A stretch of DNA of 64,000 bases from Micromonospora sp. PLK6-60 (GTDB lineage: Bacteria > Actinomycetota > Actinomycetes > Mycobacteriales > Micromonosporaceae). Under the pieces are notes generated by a model. That model saw only the letters and a list, made by a program, of their open reading frames with translations. It ran no database searches and was not told the DNA's origin. The translations under genes were made by a program, and so were the position numbers. The stretch is taken from assembly GCF_019890675.1 (NCBI RefSeq), contig NZ_JAIOAA010000011.1:1-64000 (forward strand). Reading direction: 5' to 3'. Below are positions 16,546 to 25,125 of this stretch, one piece after another (within the stretch, counting starts at the first letter, position 1; the number at the start of each line of letters is the position of its first letter).

Positions 16546-17319
16546 TCAGCGCTGCTTCAGCGGCAGCCAGGCCAGCACGTCACGGATCTTGGCGTCCCAG
16601 TACGCCCAGTCGTGGTCGCCGGGGGACCAGTCGACCGTGAGCGGCACGCCCCGGCGCTGCGCCGCCGCGACGAACCGGCGGTTGTCCTCGTAGAGGAAGT
16701 CCTCGGTGCCGCAGGCCAGGTAGAGCGCGGGCAGGTCGTCACCGGCCCGCTCGACGAGGGCCACCGTGTCCGCGTCCTCGGCGGGCGGCCGGTCGCCGAA
16801 GACGGTGTGCCAGACGGCCGGGTCGAGCGGGTGGGTCGGGTGGTCCCGCCGGTGGACCACGTCGAGCGCGCCGGAGAGGCTGGCCGCGGCGGCGAACCGG
16901 CCCGGGTCGCGCAGCGCCCACTTGACCGCGCCGTACCCGCCCATCGACAGGCCGGCGACGAAGGTGTCCTCCCGGCGGTCGGAGAGCCGGAAGAACGAGT
17001 GGCACACCCGGGGCAGCTCGTCGGTGAGGAACCGCCAGTACCGGTTGCCGTGCGCCTCGTCGGTGTAGAAGCTGCGACCGGCGTTCGGCATGACGACGGC
17101 CAGGCCCAGCGGTGCCACGTAGCGTTCGATGGCGGTGCGCCGGGTCCAGATGGTGTCGTCGTCGGTGAGGCCGTGCAGCAGGTAGAGCACCGGCGGGTCA
17201 CCGGCCGGGGGGCTGCCCGCCAGGCCGATCTGGGCGGCGGCCCGCTCGGGCAGCAGCACCGTCATCGAGGTGCCCATGCCGAGGGCCTCGGAGAAGAAGT
17301 CGCACCGGATCCGCGCCAT
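16546..17319 (-). CDS. Esterase D / S-formylglutathione-hydrolase-like serine esterase
   Basis: This 257-residue alpha/beta hydrolase resembles tributyrin esterases and the esterase D family. The oxyanion region is YLLHGLTDD, the nucleophile Ser125 sits in GLSMGGYG, the acid is in ACGTEDFLYE, and the His is in GDHDWAYW near the C-terminus. It is cytoplasmic with no signal peptide and probably hydrolyses short acyl esters. The Met at 17319 matches the usual family N-terminus. It converges with the dehydrogenase; no partner gene is obvious. Confidence 0.88.
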   Translation of the reverse strand: MARIRCDFFSEALGMGTSMTVLLPERAAAQIGLAGSPPAGDPPVLYLLHGLTDDDTIWTRRTAIERYVAPLGLAVVMPNAGRSFYTDEAHGNRYWRFLTDELPRVCHSFFRLSDRREDTFVAGLSMGGYGAVKWALRDPGRFAAAASLSGALDVVHRRDHPTHPLDPAVWHTVFGDRPPAEDADTVALVERAGDDLPALYLACGTEDFLYEDNRRFVAAAQRRGVPLTVDWSPGDHDWAYWDAKIRDVLAWLPLKQR

Positions 17320-17494
17320 GGTCCCCGACCCTACCGAGGTCCCGGCGCGGCTGGCGCGCTCTCCCGTCCGGGGCGGAATCGACTGTTCCTATTGCCCTCG
17401 GACGGTGGCGGGGGACAGGATGACCAGGCGCGCCGGAAACATTCCCGTAACCCGCGCGCAGCTGGTCTCTGTCACAAGGAAGTGGGAGGCAGTC

Positions 17495-17866
17495 ATGAGC
17501 GACGCGTCCACCGCGCTCGGTGTCCGGCTCTATCCGGACCTGGTCGAGCAGGACGGGCTCGCCGCCGCGCTGGCCGACTGCGCCGCCCGGCACGGGCTGT
17601 CCATCGGCCGGTTGAGCGCCCCGGAGAGCGGGCGGGCGCACTACACCCACGCCGAGATCTCCTGTGACCGGGGCCTGGTCCGGGTCGGGCTGGCCCGGGA
17701 GGCCCGCTACTTCATGGTGGACATCTCCGAGGGCGGCCGGGTACGCGCCCACGGTGACGCCTGCGACCTGCTGCCCGTCGTGCAGCTGGCCGAGGCGTGG
17801 TGCGGCGGGGTCGAGCTGACCGAGCTGGCCGCCCGCTTCCCGTTCCTGAAGCGCAAGAAGGACTGA
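17495..17866 (+). CDS. Hypothetical 123-residue soluble protein
   Basis: I do not recognise this protein. It is mildly acidic at the N-terminus, contains a DISEGGRVRAHGDACDLL segment, and ends in a basic LKRKKD tail. No membrane helix or signal is visible. ATG 17495 is chosen because GGGAGG lies five bases upstream, although the frame stays open further up. It stands between a divergent esterase gene and an ABC exporter on the same strand, 107 bases ahead of the latter. A six-base stem (GGCCTG/CAGGCC, 17941-17956) lies in that gap. Confidence 0.6.
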   Translation: MSDASTALGVRLYPDLVEQDGLAAALADCAARHGLSIGRLSAPESGRAHYTHAEISCDRGLVRVGLAREARYFMVDISEGGRVRAHGDACDLLPVVQLAEAWCGGVELTELAARFPFLKRKKD

Positions 17867-17973
17867 CCCCGCGTCCGATCGCGGCCCCGAAGCTCCGGTG
17901 CCGTCGGGCGCGGTGCGACCGCTGTCAGCGTCGTGTGCGTGGCCTGCCAGCAGGCCCGGCCATGGTGGCTGCC

Positions 17974-18930
17974 ATGAGCTACGCATTCGAGGCGGAGGGC
18001 CTGGTCAAGCGGTTCGGTGCGACGACCGCGCTGGCCGGGATCGACCTCGCCGCACGACCGGGGACGGTGCTGGGGGTGCTGGGGCCGAACGGCGCCGGCA
18101 AGACCACCGCGGTACGCATCCTCGCCACTCTGCTGCGCCCGGACTCCGGGCGCGCCACCGTCGGTGGCCACGACGTGGTCCGCGACGCCGGCACGGTGCG
18201 CCGGCTGATCGGGCTGACCGGGCAGTACGCCTCGGTCGACGAGGACCTGACCGGCACCCAGAACCTGGTGCTGATCGGCCGGCTGCTCGACCTGAGCCGG
18301 CGCGACGCGCGGGCCCGGGCGGCGGAGCTGCTCGCCTGGTTCGACCTGACCGATGCGGCGGGACGGCCGGCCAAGACGTACTCCGGTGGCATGCGCCGCC
18401 GGCTGGACCTGGTCGCCAGCCTGGTCGGCCGGCCGGAGGTGATCTACCTGGACGAGCCGACGACCGGCCTGGACCCGGCCAAGCGGGAAGAGATGTGGGG
18501 CGTGGTCCGCTCGCTCGTCGACGACGGGTCGACCGTGCTGCTGACCACGCAGTACCTGGACGAGGCCGACGCGCTGGCCGACGAGATCTCGGTGATCGAC
18601 CACGGTCGGGTGATCGCGCACGGCACGCCGGGCGAGCTGAAGCGGATCGCCGGCAGTCAGACCATCGTGGTCCGGCCGACCGACCCGGACCGGATCGGCG
18701 AGGTCGCCGACATCCTGCGCGCCGGCACCGGCGCCGAACCCGAGCTGCCCCGGCCCGGCCTGCTCACCGTGCCGGTGGAGAGCGACGCGGCGTTCACCAC
18801 GGTGGTCCGCCGGCTCGACGACGCCGGCATCGGGGTGGTCGAGCTGGCGTTGCGGCTGCCCAGCCTCGACGAGGTGTTCTTCACGCTGACCGGCCACGGC
18901 GCCGCCGAGCCGACGGAGGTGCCGGCATGA
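17974..18930 (+). CDS. ABC exporter ATP-binding protein (DrrA family)
   Basis: This 318-residue ATPase has Walker A GPNGAGKTT (~39-47), the signature YSGGMRRR (~134-141), Walker B VIYLDEPTTGLD (~155-166) and the long C-terminal regulatory extension typical of the daunorubicin-resistance DrrA type. It should power the permease encoded next, whose ATG overlaps its stop (ATGA). Substrates of this family are hydrophobic drugs or lipids. ATG 17974 fits the family start; an in-frame ATG at 17962 is the alternative. Confidence 0.9.
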   Translation: MSYAFEAEGLVKRFGATTALAGIDLAARPGTVLGVLGPNGAGKTTAVRILATLLRPDSGRATVGGHDVVRDAGTVRRLIGLTGQYASVDEDLTGTQNLVLIGRLLDLSRRDARARAAELLAWFDLTDAAGRPAKTYSGGMRRRLDLVASLVGRPEVIYLDEPTTGLDPAKREEMWGVVRSLVDDGSTVLLTTQYLDEADALADEISVIDHGRVIAHGTPGELKRIAGSQTIVVRPTDPDRIGEVADILRAGTGAEPELPRPGLLTVPVESDAAFTTVVRRLDDAGIGVVELALRLPSLDEVFFTLTGHGAAEPTEVPA

Positions 18931-19751
18931 CCACGACCACCCGTACGGCGGCGACGCCGCCCCGGACCAGCCTGCCCCGGGCCGACGCCCGCCCGTTCGG
19001 GCTGGCCCGGCACAGCCTGTCACTCGCCGGCCGTAGCCTGATCAAGACGGTGCGTACGCCGGAGCAGCTGCTGGACGTGACGCTCCAGCCGGTCGTCTTC
19101 GTGGTCATCTTCGTCTACCTGCTGGGCGGCGCGATCTCCGGCTCGCAGCACGCGTACCTGGAGTTCCTGCTTCCGGCGATCATGGTGCAGACCGTGCTGT
19201 TCGCCTCGATCGCGACCGGGGTCAGCCTCAACACCGACGTGGAGAAGGGCGTCTTCGACCGGTTCCGCAGCCTGCCGATCGCCCGATCCGCGCCGCTGGT
19301 CGGCTCGGTGGTCGGCGACCTGGTCCGGTTCGTGGTCTCCATCGTGGTGCTGTTCGCGTTCGGCTACGCCATCGGCTTCCGGATCGGCACCGATCCGCTG
19401 TCCACGGTGGCGGCCTGCCTGCTGACCATCGCGTTCGCGTTCGCGGTGAGCTGGATCGGCGTGCTGCTCGGCGTGCTGATGCGCAGCCCGGGCGCCGTGC
19501 AGGGCACCGCGTTCCTGGTGCTGTTCCCGCTGACCTTCGGCACCAACATGATGGTGCCGACGGACACGCTGCCCGGCTGGTTGCAGTGGTGGGTCGGGGT
19601 GAACCCGGTGGCCGACGTGATGGCGGCGGCCCGGGGCCTGATCATCGGCGGGCCGGTGGCCGGGCCGGTGACCCGGTCGCTGCTCTGGACCGTGGCGATC
19701 ATCGCGGTCTTCGCCCCGCTCGCCGTCCGGGCCTACCGGCGTCGGGCCTGA
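18927..19751 (+). CDS. ABC-2 type permease (DrrB family)
   Basis: This 274-residue membrane protein has about six helices and the ABC-2 pattern: a cytoplasmic N-terminus, first helix at ~50-68, FDRFRSLPIARSAP as the coupling segment, and an extracellular WLQWWVGVNPVADV loop before the last helix. It pairs with the overlapping ATPase gene to form an exporter. Its stop is five bases from that of the convergent BTAD regulator, so the exporter might serve a product under that regulator's control; this is inference. Confidence 0.9.
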   Translation: MTTTTRTAATPPRTSLPRADARPFGLARHSLSLAGRSLIKTVRTPEQLLDVTLQPVVFVVIFVYLLGGAISGSQHAYLEFLLPAIMVQTVLFASIATGVSLNTDVEKGVFDRFRSLPIARSAPLVGSVVGDLVRFVVSIVVLFAFGYAIGFRIGTDPLSTVAACLLTIAFAFAVSWIGVLLGVLMRSPGAVQGTAFLVLFPLTFGTNMMVPTDTLPGWLQWWVGVNPVADVMAAARGLIIGGPVAGPVTRSLLWTVAIIAVFAPLAVRAYRRRA

Positions 19752-19756
19752 CCGCC

Positions 19757-22700
19757 TCACCGAGCCGGGTCGCCGCCCACGGACGCGAGGGCGTCGGCCC
19801 GGCTCAGGCCGTGCCCTCGGGCGTACGCGGCGGCGTACCCGTCGTCGCCCAGCTCGGCGCGCAGCCGCTCGGCGAGCCGCTGCGCGTCCGCGTTGGACCG
19901 GTCCGGCCAGCCGCGCAGCGAGTCGGACGTGCCGAGCAGCTCGGCGGCCCGCGCGTACCGGCCGTCCGCCTCGGCGAGGGCCGCCCAGCCGACCGCGATG
20001 ATCGCGACCACCGGCATGTCCCGGGCGGCGAGGCCCCGCTCGGTGGCCTCGGAGAGGCGTTTCCGTGCCTCCGCCACGTCGCCGCGAGCGAGCGCGAGGT
20101 GGCCCCTCGCGGCCAGCAGCAGGCCACGGAACTGTGGCGCCACCATCGGCGCGGCCTCCTGGCGGCGCATCGCGTCGGCGAAGCACTCCTGCGCCTCGTC
20201 GAGCGAGCCCTCCAACCGGGCGATGTCGCCGAGCATCATCAGCCCGAACGCGGCGTCCTGGCCGTGCCGGTCGGTCGTCCGGTCGGCGACGAACCGGCGC
20301 AGCTCCGCCTTGGCGCCGGCCACGTCGGAGCGGGCCCGGATGGCGGCCAGCCAGATCAGCTGGAAGCTCGGCTCGGCGGCCGGGTCGAGTTCGCGGGCCA
20401 GCCGCGCCGACTCCTCCAGCGCGGCCGTCGCCGCCGCGAAGTCGCCCCGCTTGGTCAGGCCGTCGGCGTAGTTGCTCAGGGCCATCGACAGGCTCCACCG
20501 CTCGCCGACCGCGCGCAGCTCCTCGACCGCCTCGGTCAGGTCGCGCAGCATGCCCTCGGCGTCGCCGTTGTTCTCCAGGATCTGGCCGCGCATGGCCAGC
20601 AGCGTCCCGTCGGTCCACGGGTCGGGATGCCCGCGCGCCCGGTCCACCGCGGCGATCCCGGCGGCCGTGTCGTCGGTGAACATGGACAGCGCCGGTTCGA
20701 GCAACGCCACCAGCGGGTGTCCGCTCCCGTTCGCCGCGCGCACCGCCTCGGTCATCTCCGCGACCCGCTCCCCGGTCGGCTCGCGGGCGCCCTGGAACAT
20801 CTCGGTGACCATCCGGATGGCGAGCACCACGGCCCGTTCCGCCGCCGACGTCGGCCCGGGCAGCGCCAGCGCGCGGGCCAGCACGTCGCCGCCGATCCCG
20901 CCGTCGTCGCCCCAGATCACCAGCGGCAGCGCCAGGCCCGCGCCGATCCGCAGCGCGGTGTCCGCGTCACCGGCGTCGCAGGCGAAGTGCAGCGCGCCGA
21001 CGATGTTCTCCCGCTCCGCCGTCAGCAGCCGCAGCCAGGGCAACTGGCCGGCGGTGCGCAGGTGCGGCTCCGCGGTCGCCACCAGGTCCCGGAAGTACCC
21101 GGCGTGCGCGGCGCGCGCCTCGGCGGCGGCCCCGGCGGCGGCGAGCCGCTCCAGCCCGTACTCGCGGATGGTCTCCAACATCCGGAAGCGCCCGTCGCCG
21201 ACCACCTGGAGCAGCGACTTGTCGACAAGCGCGTCGAGCAGCGCGGCGGCGGCCGGCCCGGCGACGCCGGTCGCCGATTCGCCGGTGATCGAGGAGGGGA
21301 AGACCGCGAGCCGCTCGGCCAGCCGGCGCTCGTCGTCGGTGAGCAACCCCCAGCTCCAGTCCACCACCGCCCGCAGCGTCCGGTGCCGGGGCAGCGCCGT
21401 GCGGCTGCCGCCGGTCAACAACCGGAACCGGTCGTCCAGCCCGGCCGCGACCTGCCGCGGCGACAGCGTCCGCAGCCGCGCCGCGGCCAACTCGATGGCG
21501 AGCGGCAGGCCGTCCAGCCGGCGGCAGATCTCCACCACGTCGGCGACGTTGTCGTCGGTCACCGCGAAACTGGCCCGCACGGCCGCGGCCCGGTCGCGCA
21601 GCAACTGCACCGAGGGGTACGCCGCCGCGTCGGCCGGCGTCGCGTCGGCCGGCGGCAGGCGCAACGGCGGTACGGGCTCCAGCGCCTCGCCGACGATGCC
21701 CAGCGGCTCGCGGGAGGTGGCCAGCACGCGCAACCCGGGGCAGCGGCCGAGCAGTTCCTCGGCGAGCCGGGCCGCGGCCTCGACGACGTGCTCGCAGTTG
21801 TCCAGCACGATCAGCGTCTCGTCGGCGGCGAGCGCGTCGACCAGCCGGCCGAGGGTGTCGCGGACCGTGGGCCGGGCCGGTTCCACCGCCCGGTCGCGGC
21901 GGCCCAGCGTGTCGAGCACGGCCCGGGGCACGTCGGCCGGGTCGGTGATCGGCGCCAGCTCGACCAGCCAGGCACCCCCCGGCGCGCCGTCGGCCAACCG
22001 GCCCGCCGCGACGCTGGCCAGCCGGGTCTTGCCGGCGCCGCCCGGCCCGATGAGGGTGACCAGCCGGTTGCCGGCGAGCAGCCCGGTGAGCCGGCGCAGG
22101 TCCTCGTCCCGCCCGACGAACGTGGTGAGCGCGGCCCGCAGGTTTCCGCGCCGCGCGGCGGCCACCGGCGGCGGGGCCGCCTCGCCCCGCAGCACCGCCA
22201 GGTGCGCGGCCCGCAGCTCGGGCGAGGGGTCCACGCCCAGCTCGTCGGCGAGCCGCTGCCGGACCCGCTCGTACCCGGCCAGCGCCTCGGCGGGCCGGCC
22301 GGCGGCGGCCAGCGTCCGCAGGTGCAGCGCGGCCAGCCGCTCCCGCAGCGGGTGCGCGGCGGTCAGCTCGGCCAGCTCGGCGCCCAGCAGCTCCGGCCGA
22401 CCGGTGCGCAGCTCCGCCTCGATCCGGTCCTCCTGGGCGGTGAGCCGCAGCTCCGCCAGCCGGCCCGCCGCCGCGGCCGCGTACGGGGCGTCGGCGACGT
22501 CGGCGAGCGCCGGTCCCCGCCACAGCGCCAGCGCGTCCCGTAGCGTGCCGAGCGCCCGCGGCGCGTCCCCGGCCAGCAGCGCCTCCCGACCGTCCCGGGC
22601 CAGCGTCGCGAACCGCTCGGCGTCCACGTCGCCCGGGTCCAGGTCGAGCCGGTAGCCGGCGGGACCGCTGCGGACGCCCAGCCCGGGCACCGCCCGGCGC

Positions 22701-22906
22701 AGCCGGGACACCAGCGTCTGCACGGCGTTGGCGGTGTCGGCCGGCGGCGCGTCCGCCCAGAGCGCCTCGGCCAGCGCCGACACGCTCACCGGCCGGCCCG
22801 GATCGAGGGCGAGGCGGATCAGCAGGGCCCGCAGCCGTGCCCCGGCGACGTCGACGAGTCGTTCGCCGTCGCGGACCTCCAGCGGCCCGAGGATCCCCAC
22901 CCGCAC
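19757..22906 (-). CDS. AfsR/SARP-type regulator: wHTH - BTAD - NB-ARC - TPR
   Basis: This is a 1049-residue multidomain activator. It has an OmpR-like winged helix (~1-90), a bacterial transcriptional activator domain (~95-240, with RLADELGVDPSPELR), an NB-ARC/STAND ATPase (~255-600; Walker A GPGGAGKT near 283-290, Walker B LIVLDNCEHV) and a helical TPR-like C-terminal half (~620-1040). Such regulators integrate signals to switch on secondary metabolism or export. No biosynthetic cluster is visible here; the nearest candidates are the convergent ABC exporter and the PAP2 gene upstream on the same strand, 33 bases away. Confidence 0.9.
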   Translation of the reverse strand: MRVGILGPLEVRDGERLVDVAGARLRALLIRLALDPGRPVSVSALAEALWADAPPADTANAVQTLVSRLRRAVPGLGVRSGPAGYRLDLDPGDVDAERFATLARDGREALLAGDAPRALGTLRDALALWRGPALADVADAPYAAAAAGRLAELRLTAQEDRIEAELRTGRPELLGAELAELTAAHPLRERLAALHLRTLAAAGRPAEALAGYERVRQRLADELGVDPSPELRAAHLAVLRGEAAPPPVAAARRGNLRAALTTFVGRDEDLRRLTGLLAGNRLVTLIGPGGAGKTRLASVAAGRLADGAPGGAWLVELAPITDPADVPRAVLDTLGRRDRAVEPARPTVRDTLGRLVDALAADETLIVLDNCEHVVEAAARLAEELLGRCPGLRVLATSREPLGIVGEALEPVPPLRLPPADATPADAAAYPSVQLLRDRAAAVRASFAVTDDNVADVVEICRRLDGLPLAIELAAARLRTLSPRQVAAGLDDRFRLLTGGSRTALPRHRTLRAVVDWSWGLLTDDERRLAERLAVFPSSITGESATGVAGPAAAALLDALVDKSLLQVVGDGRFRMLETIREYGLERLAAAGAAAEARAAHAGYFRDLVATAEPHLRTAGQLPWLRLLTAERENIVGALHFACDAGDADTALRIGAGLALPLVIWGDDGGIGGDVLARALALPGPTSAAERAVVLAIRMVTEMFQGAREPTGERVAEMTEAVRAANGSGHPLVALLEPALSMFTDDTAAGIAAVDRARGHPDPWTDGTLLAMRGQILENNGDAEGMLRDLTEAVEELRAVGERWSLSMALSNYADGLTKRGDFAAATAALEESARLARELDPAAEPSFQLIWLAAIRARSDVAGAKAELRRFVADRTTDRHGQDAAFGLMMLGDIARLEGSLDEAQECFADAMRRQEAAPMVAPQFRGLLLAARGHLALARGDVAEARKRLSEATERGLAARDMPVVAIIAVGWAALAEADGRYARAAELLGTSDSLRGWPDRSNADAQRLAERLRAELGDDGYAAAYARGHGLSRADALASVGGDPAR

Positions 22907-22938
22907 GGCCCCACTCTCTCATCCGCCGAGGTGGTCGC

Positions 22939-23538
22939 TCAGGGGCGGCCGGCCGGCAGCGGGGGCCCGGCGACGACGAGCGGGCGCATCGGGGTGCGGC
23001 CCAGCACGTCGACGAGTCGGGTGGCGAGCGGCCGGGCCAGCGGCAGCACGATGATCGCCACGGCGGCGCCGACGGCCAGGCCGGCGAGGACGTCGTGCGG
23101 GTAGTGGGCGGCGATGTACACCCGGGAGAAGCCCATCAGCACGGCGGCGACCGTGGTGACCAGGCCGAGCCGGCGGGAGACGAACCACAGCGCGGTGGCC
23201 GCCGCGCCCGCCATCACCGAGTGGTCGGAGGGAAAGGAGAAGTCGGTGCTGCGGGTGGCCAGCACGAGGATGCCCGGGTGGGCGGTGTACGGGCGGGGCT
23301 CGTGGAACAGGGCGACCAGTGGCTGGTTGACCGCGATCGCCAGGCCGGTGGCCACCGGTGCCAGCAGGGCGGCCGCCGTCCGTCGCGGGTCGCCGGTGCC
23401 GCGGGCGTACCACCACCCGGCCAGCATCAGGGCCGCGAAGAGCAGCACCCCGTAGCCGGCGTAGCCGGTCAGCGCGGCGTGCAGCCAGGGGGTCGCCACC
23501 GCGAACCGGTTGATCCCGTCGAACAGCCCGGCGTCCAT
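22939..23538 (-). CDS. PAP2-family phosphatase (undecaprenyl-pyrophosphate-phosphatase-like)
   Basis: This 199-residue membrane protein has the PAP2 motifs: a KxxxxxxRP-like NQPLVALFHEPRP, PSDHS, and a SRVYIAAHYPHD segment. The HEPRPY/PSDH form resembles BcrC-type undecaprenyl pyrophosphate phosphatases, which recycle the cell-wall lipid carrier. ATG 23538 follows a G-rich ribosome site. It is divergent from blaI, and two BlaI-type operators lie in the 84-base gap, so it is probably under the same control. Four or five helices are predicted. Confidence 0.87.
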   Translation of the reverse strand: MDAGLFDGINRFAVATPWLHAALTGYAGYGVLLFAALMLAGWWYARGTGDPRRTAAALLAPVATGLAIAVNQPLVALFHEPRPYTAHPGILVLATRSTDFSFPSDHSVMAGAAATALWFVSRRLGLVTTVAAVLMGFSRVYIAAHYPHDVLAGLAVGAAVAIIVLPLARPLATRLVDVLGRTPMRPLVVAGPPLPAGRP

Positions 23539-23564
23539 CGCCGCCCCCCGTCGTCCGCTGAGTC

Positions 23565-23608
23565 CTACAATGTTTGTAGTCAGCAGCCTACTCCGACAAT
23601 ATTTGTAG
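23565..23608. promoter_or_regulatory. Two BlaI/MecI-type operators in a divergent promoter
   Basis: CTACAA-TGT-TTGTAG (23565-23579) is a perfect dyad, and CGACAA-TAT-TTGTAG (23594-23608) is the same dyad with one mismatch; their centres are 29 bp apart. These match the TACA/TGTA operators of BlaI repressors. On the plus strand TTGTAG (23574-23579) and CAATAT (23597-23602), spaced 17, could be the blaI promoter, so the operators overlap both promoter elements. Confidence 0.85.
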
Positions 23609-23622
23609 TTACTGGGGGACGG

Positions 23623-23994
23623 GTGAAGAACCGACGCCGCGGGCACGGGGACCTCGAACACGAGATCCTCGCGGTGCTCGCCGCCGCCGACGCCCCGCTC
23701 ACCCCGGCCGAGGTTCGGGAGCGCCTCGACGCCGGCCTGGCCTACAACACCGTCACCACGGTGCTGGCCCGCCTGCAAGACAAGGGCCGGGTGACCCGCC
23801 GCCCGGCCGGCCGCGCCTACGCCTACCGGGCCGTGCGCGACCGGGCCCAGGTGGTCGCGCACCAGATGCGCCGCCTGCTCGACGACGACAGTGACCGCTC
23901 TGCCGTGCTGACCCGGTTCGTCGGCGCCCTCACCCCCGAGGACGAGGCGCTCCTGGTCGCCCTGCTCCACCGCGCCGAGCCGGACCAGACATGA
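23623..23994 (+). CDS. BlaI/MecI-family transcriptional repressor
   Basis: This 123-residue winged-helix repressor has the family pattern: ILAVLAAADAPLTPAEVRERL, then YNTVTTVLARLQDKGRVTRR as recognition helix and wing, then a dimerisation tail where the M56 partner cleaves in known systems. GTG 23623 follows GGGGGAC. Its gene overlaps the M56 protease gene by four bases (ATGA), the standard sensor pairing. It should bind the dyads at 23565-23608 and so control itself, the protease and the divergent PAP2 gene. The trigger is probably cell-wall stress; no beta-lactamase gene is nearby. Confidence 0.92.
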   Translation: MKNRRRGHGDLEHEILAVLAAADAPLTPAEVRERLDAGLAYNTVTTVLARLQDKGRVTRRPAGRAYAYRAVRDRAQVVAHQMRRLLDDDSDRSAVLTRFVGALTPEDEALLVALLHRAEPDQT

Positions 23995-24944
23995 TCACCC
24001 CGCTGCTGGCGGTGCTGACCGCGACCCTGGCGTACGCCGGCTGCGGGCCGTGGCTCAGCCGTACGCTGCGCCCGTCCCTGGCCGTCCGCCTGCTCGCGCC
24101 GGCCGGCCTGGCGGTCACCGCGACCCTGTGGTTCGCCGCGGCCGTCACCGCGTTCACCTGGGTCGGCCAGGACGCCGAGGTCGCCGCCGTCGGCGCCTGG
24201 TCCGCCCAGGCGCTGCGGTCGCAGGCCCCACTGCCCTGGCCGGTCCCCGCCGCCGCCCTGCTCGGGCTCGCGCTCGGCGCGGCCCGCACCGCCGTCTTCC
24301 TCGGCCGGCGGGCCCGGGCGATGCGCGTCGCGCACCGCGACTGCGGGCGGCTCGCCGCGCCCGGTGCACTGGTGGTGCTCGACAGCGACGTCCCCGACGC
24401 CTTCACCACCCCGGAGGCGGCCGGCCGGATCGTGGTCACCCGCGGCATGCTGCGCGCGCTGTCCGCCGACGAGCGCGCCGCCCTGCTCGCCCACGAGGGC
24501 TCCCATCTGTCGCACCGGCACGCCTGGTGGGTGGCCGCGGTCGACCTGGCCGCCAGCGCCAACCCGTTGCTGCGGCCCACCGCCCGCCGGCTGCGCAACG
24601 CGATCGAGCGGTGGGCCGACGAGGACGCCGCGGCGCGGCTGGGGGACCGGCGGCTGGTCGCCCGGGCCCTGGCCCGCGCCGCGCTGGCCCGCCGGCGGTA
24701 CGCCGCCGGTCCGCTGCCCGCCGCCACCGGCGGTGACGTGCCCGACCGGGTCCGCGCCCTGCTCGACCCGCCCGCCACCCGCCGTGGCCCCGCGCTCGCC
24801 GTGCTCACGCTCGTGCTCAGCGTGCTGGCGTTCGGCGGGGCGGCCGTCCAGCACCAGGGTGAGCACCTGTTCGAGCAGGCCCGCAGCGCGTACGCCGCGC
24901 GGGGACAGCAGGCCCCGGAGGCGGAAGCCGGCCGACGGTTGTGA
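23991..24944 (+). CDS. M56 (BlaR1-type) membrane metalloprotease
   Basis: This 317-residue integral membrane protease has three N-terminal helices, the zinc motif His168-Glu169-x-x-His172 (HEGSH), a downstream NPLLRP/EDAAARLGD region for the third ligand, and one C-terminal helix (~265-285) with a short external tail. Unlike BlaR1 it has no extracytoplasmic penicillin-binding domain, so the signal must be sensed otherwise. It presumably cleaves the BlaI repressor encoded by the overlapping upstream gene. Confidence 0.9.
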   Translation: MITPLLAVLTATLAYAGCGPWLSRTLRPSLAVRLLAPAGLAVTATLWFAAAVTAFTWVGQDAEVAAVGAWSAQALRSQAPLPWPVPAAALLGLALGAARTAVFLGRRARAMRVAHRDCGRLAAPGALVVLDSDVPDAFTTPEAAGRIVVTRGMLRALSADERAALLAHEGSHLSHRHAWWVAAVDLAASANPLLRPTARRLRNAIERWADEDAAARLGDRRLVARALARAALARRRYAAGPLPAATGGDVPDRVRALLDPPATRRGPALAVLTLVLSVLAFGGAAVQHQGEHLFEQARSAYAARGQQAPEAEAGRRL

Positions 24945-25034
24945 CCCGGAACACCGCCGGGTCGGTGGTGACGGGCCGCGTTGGTCGGTTGTCCACAAGA
25001 TTCCTGCCCTCCGGGTGGCGGGTCCGGCGGTTTG

Positions 25035-25050
25035 CCTACCGGCCGGTAGG
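25035..25050. promoter_or_regulatory. 16-bp perfect palindrome ahead of the carboxylase gene
   Basis: CCTACCGGCCGGTAGG is a perfect inverted repeat 75 bases before the GTG of the 1816-residue carboxylase. Its form fits TetR-family operators that control acyl-CoA metabolism. No TetR gene is in the window, so the binding protein is unknown. Confidence 0.6.
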
Positions 25051-25125
25051 GGTGAAGGTTGATACGGGGACCCCGGCGCGGGCGTCCCCGTTCTGCTGTG
25101 AACGCACCATTGGGAGGCTTGCTCG

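Noticed and set aside
17941..17956. GGCCTG/CAGGCC hairpin ahead of the DrrA-type gene
   Set aside because: A six-bp stem is expected often in DNA this GC-rich; no T-tract and no further support.
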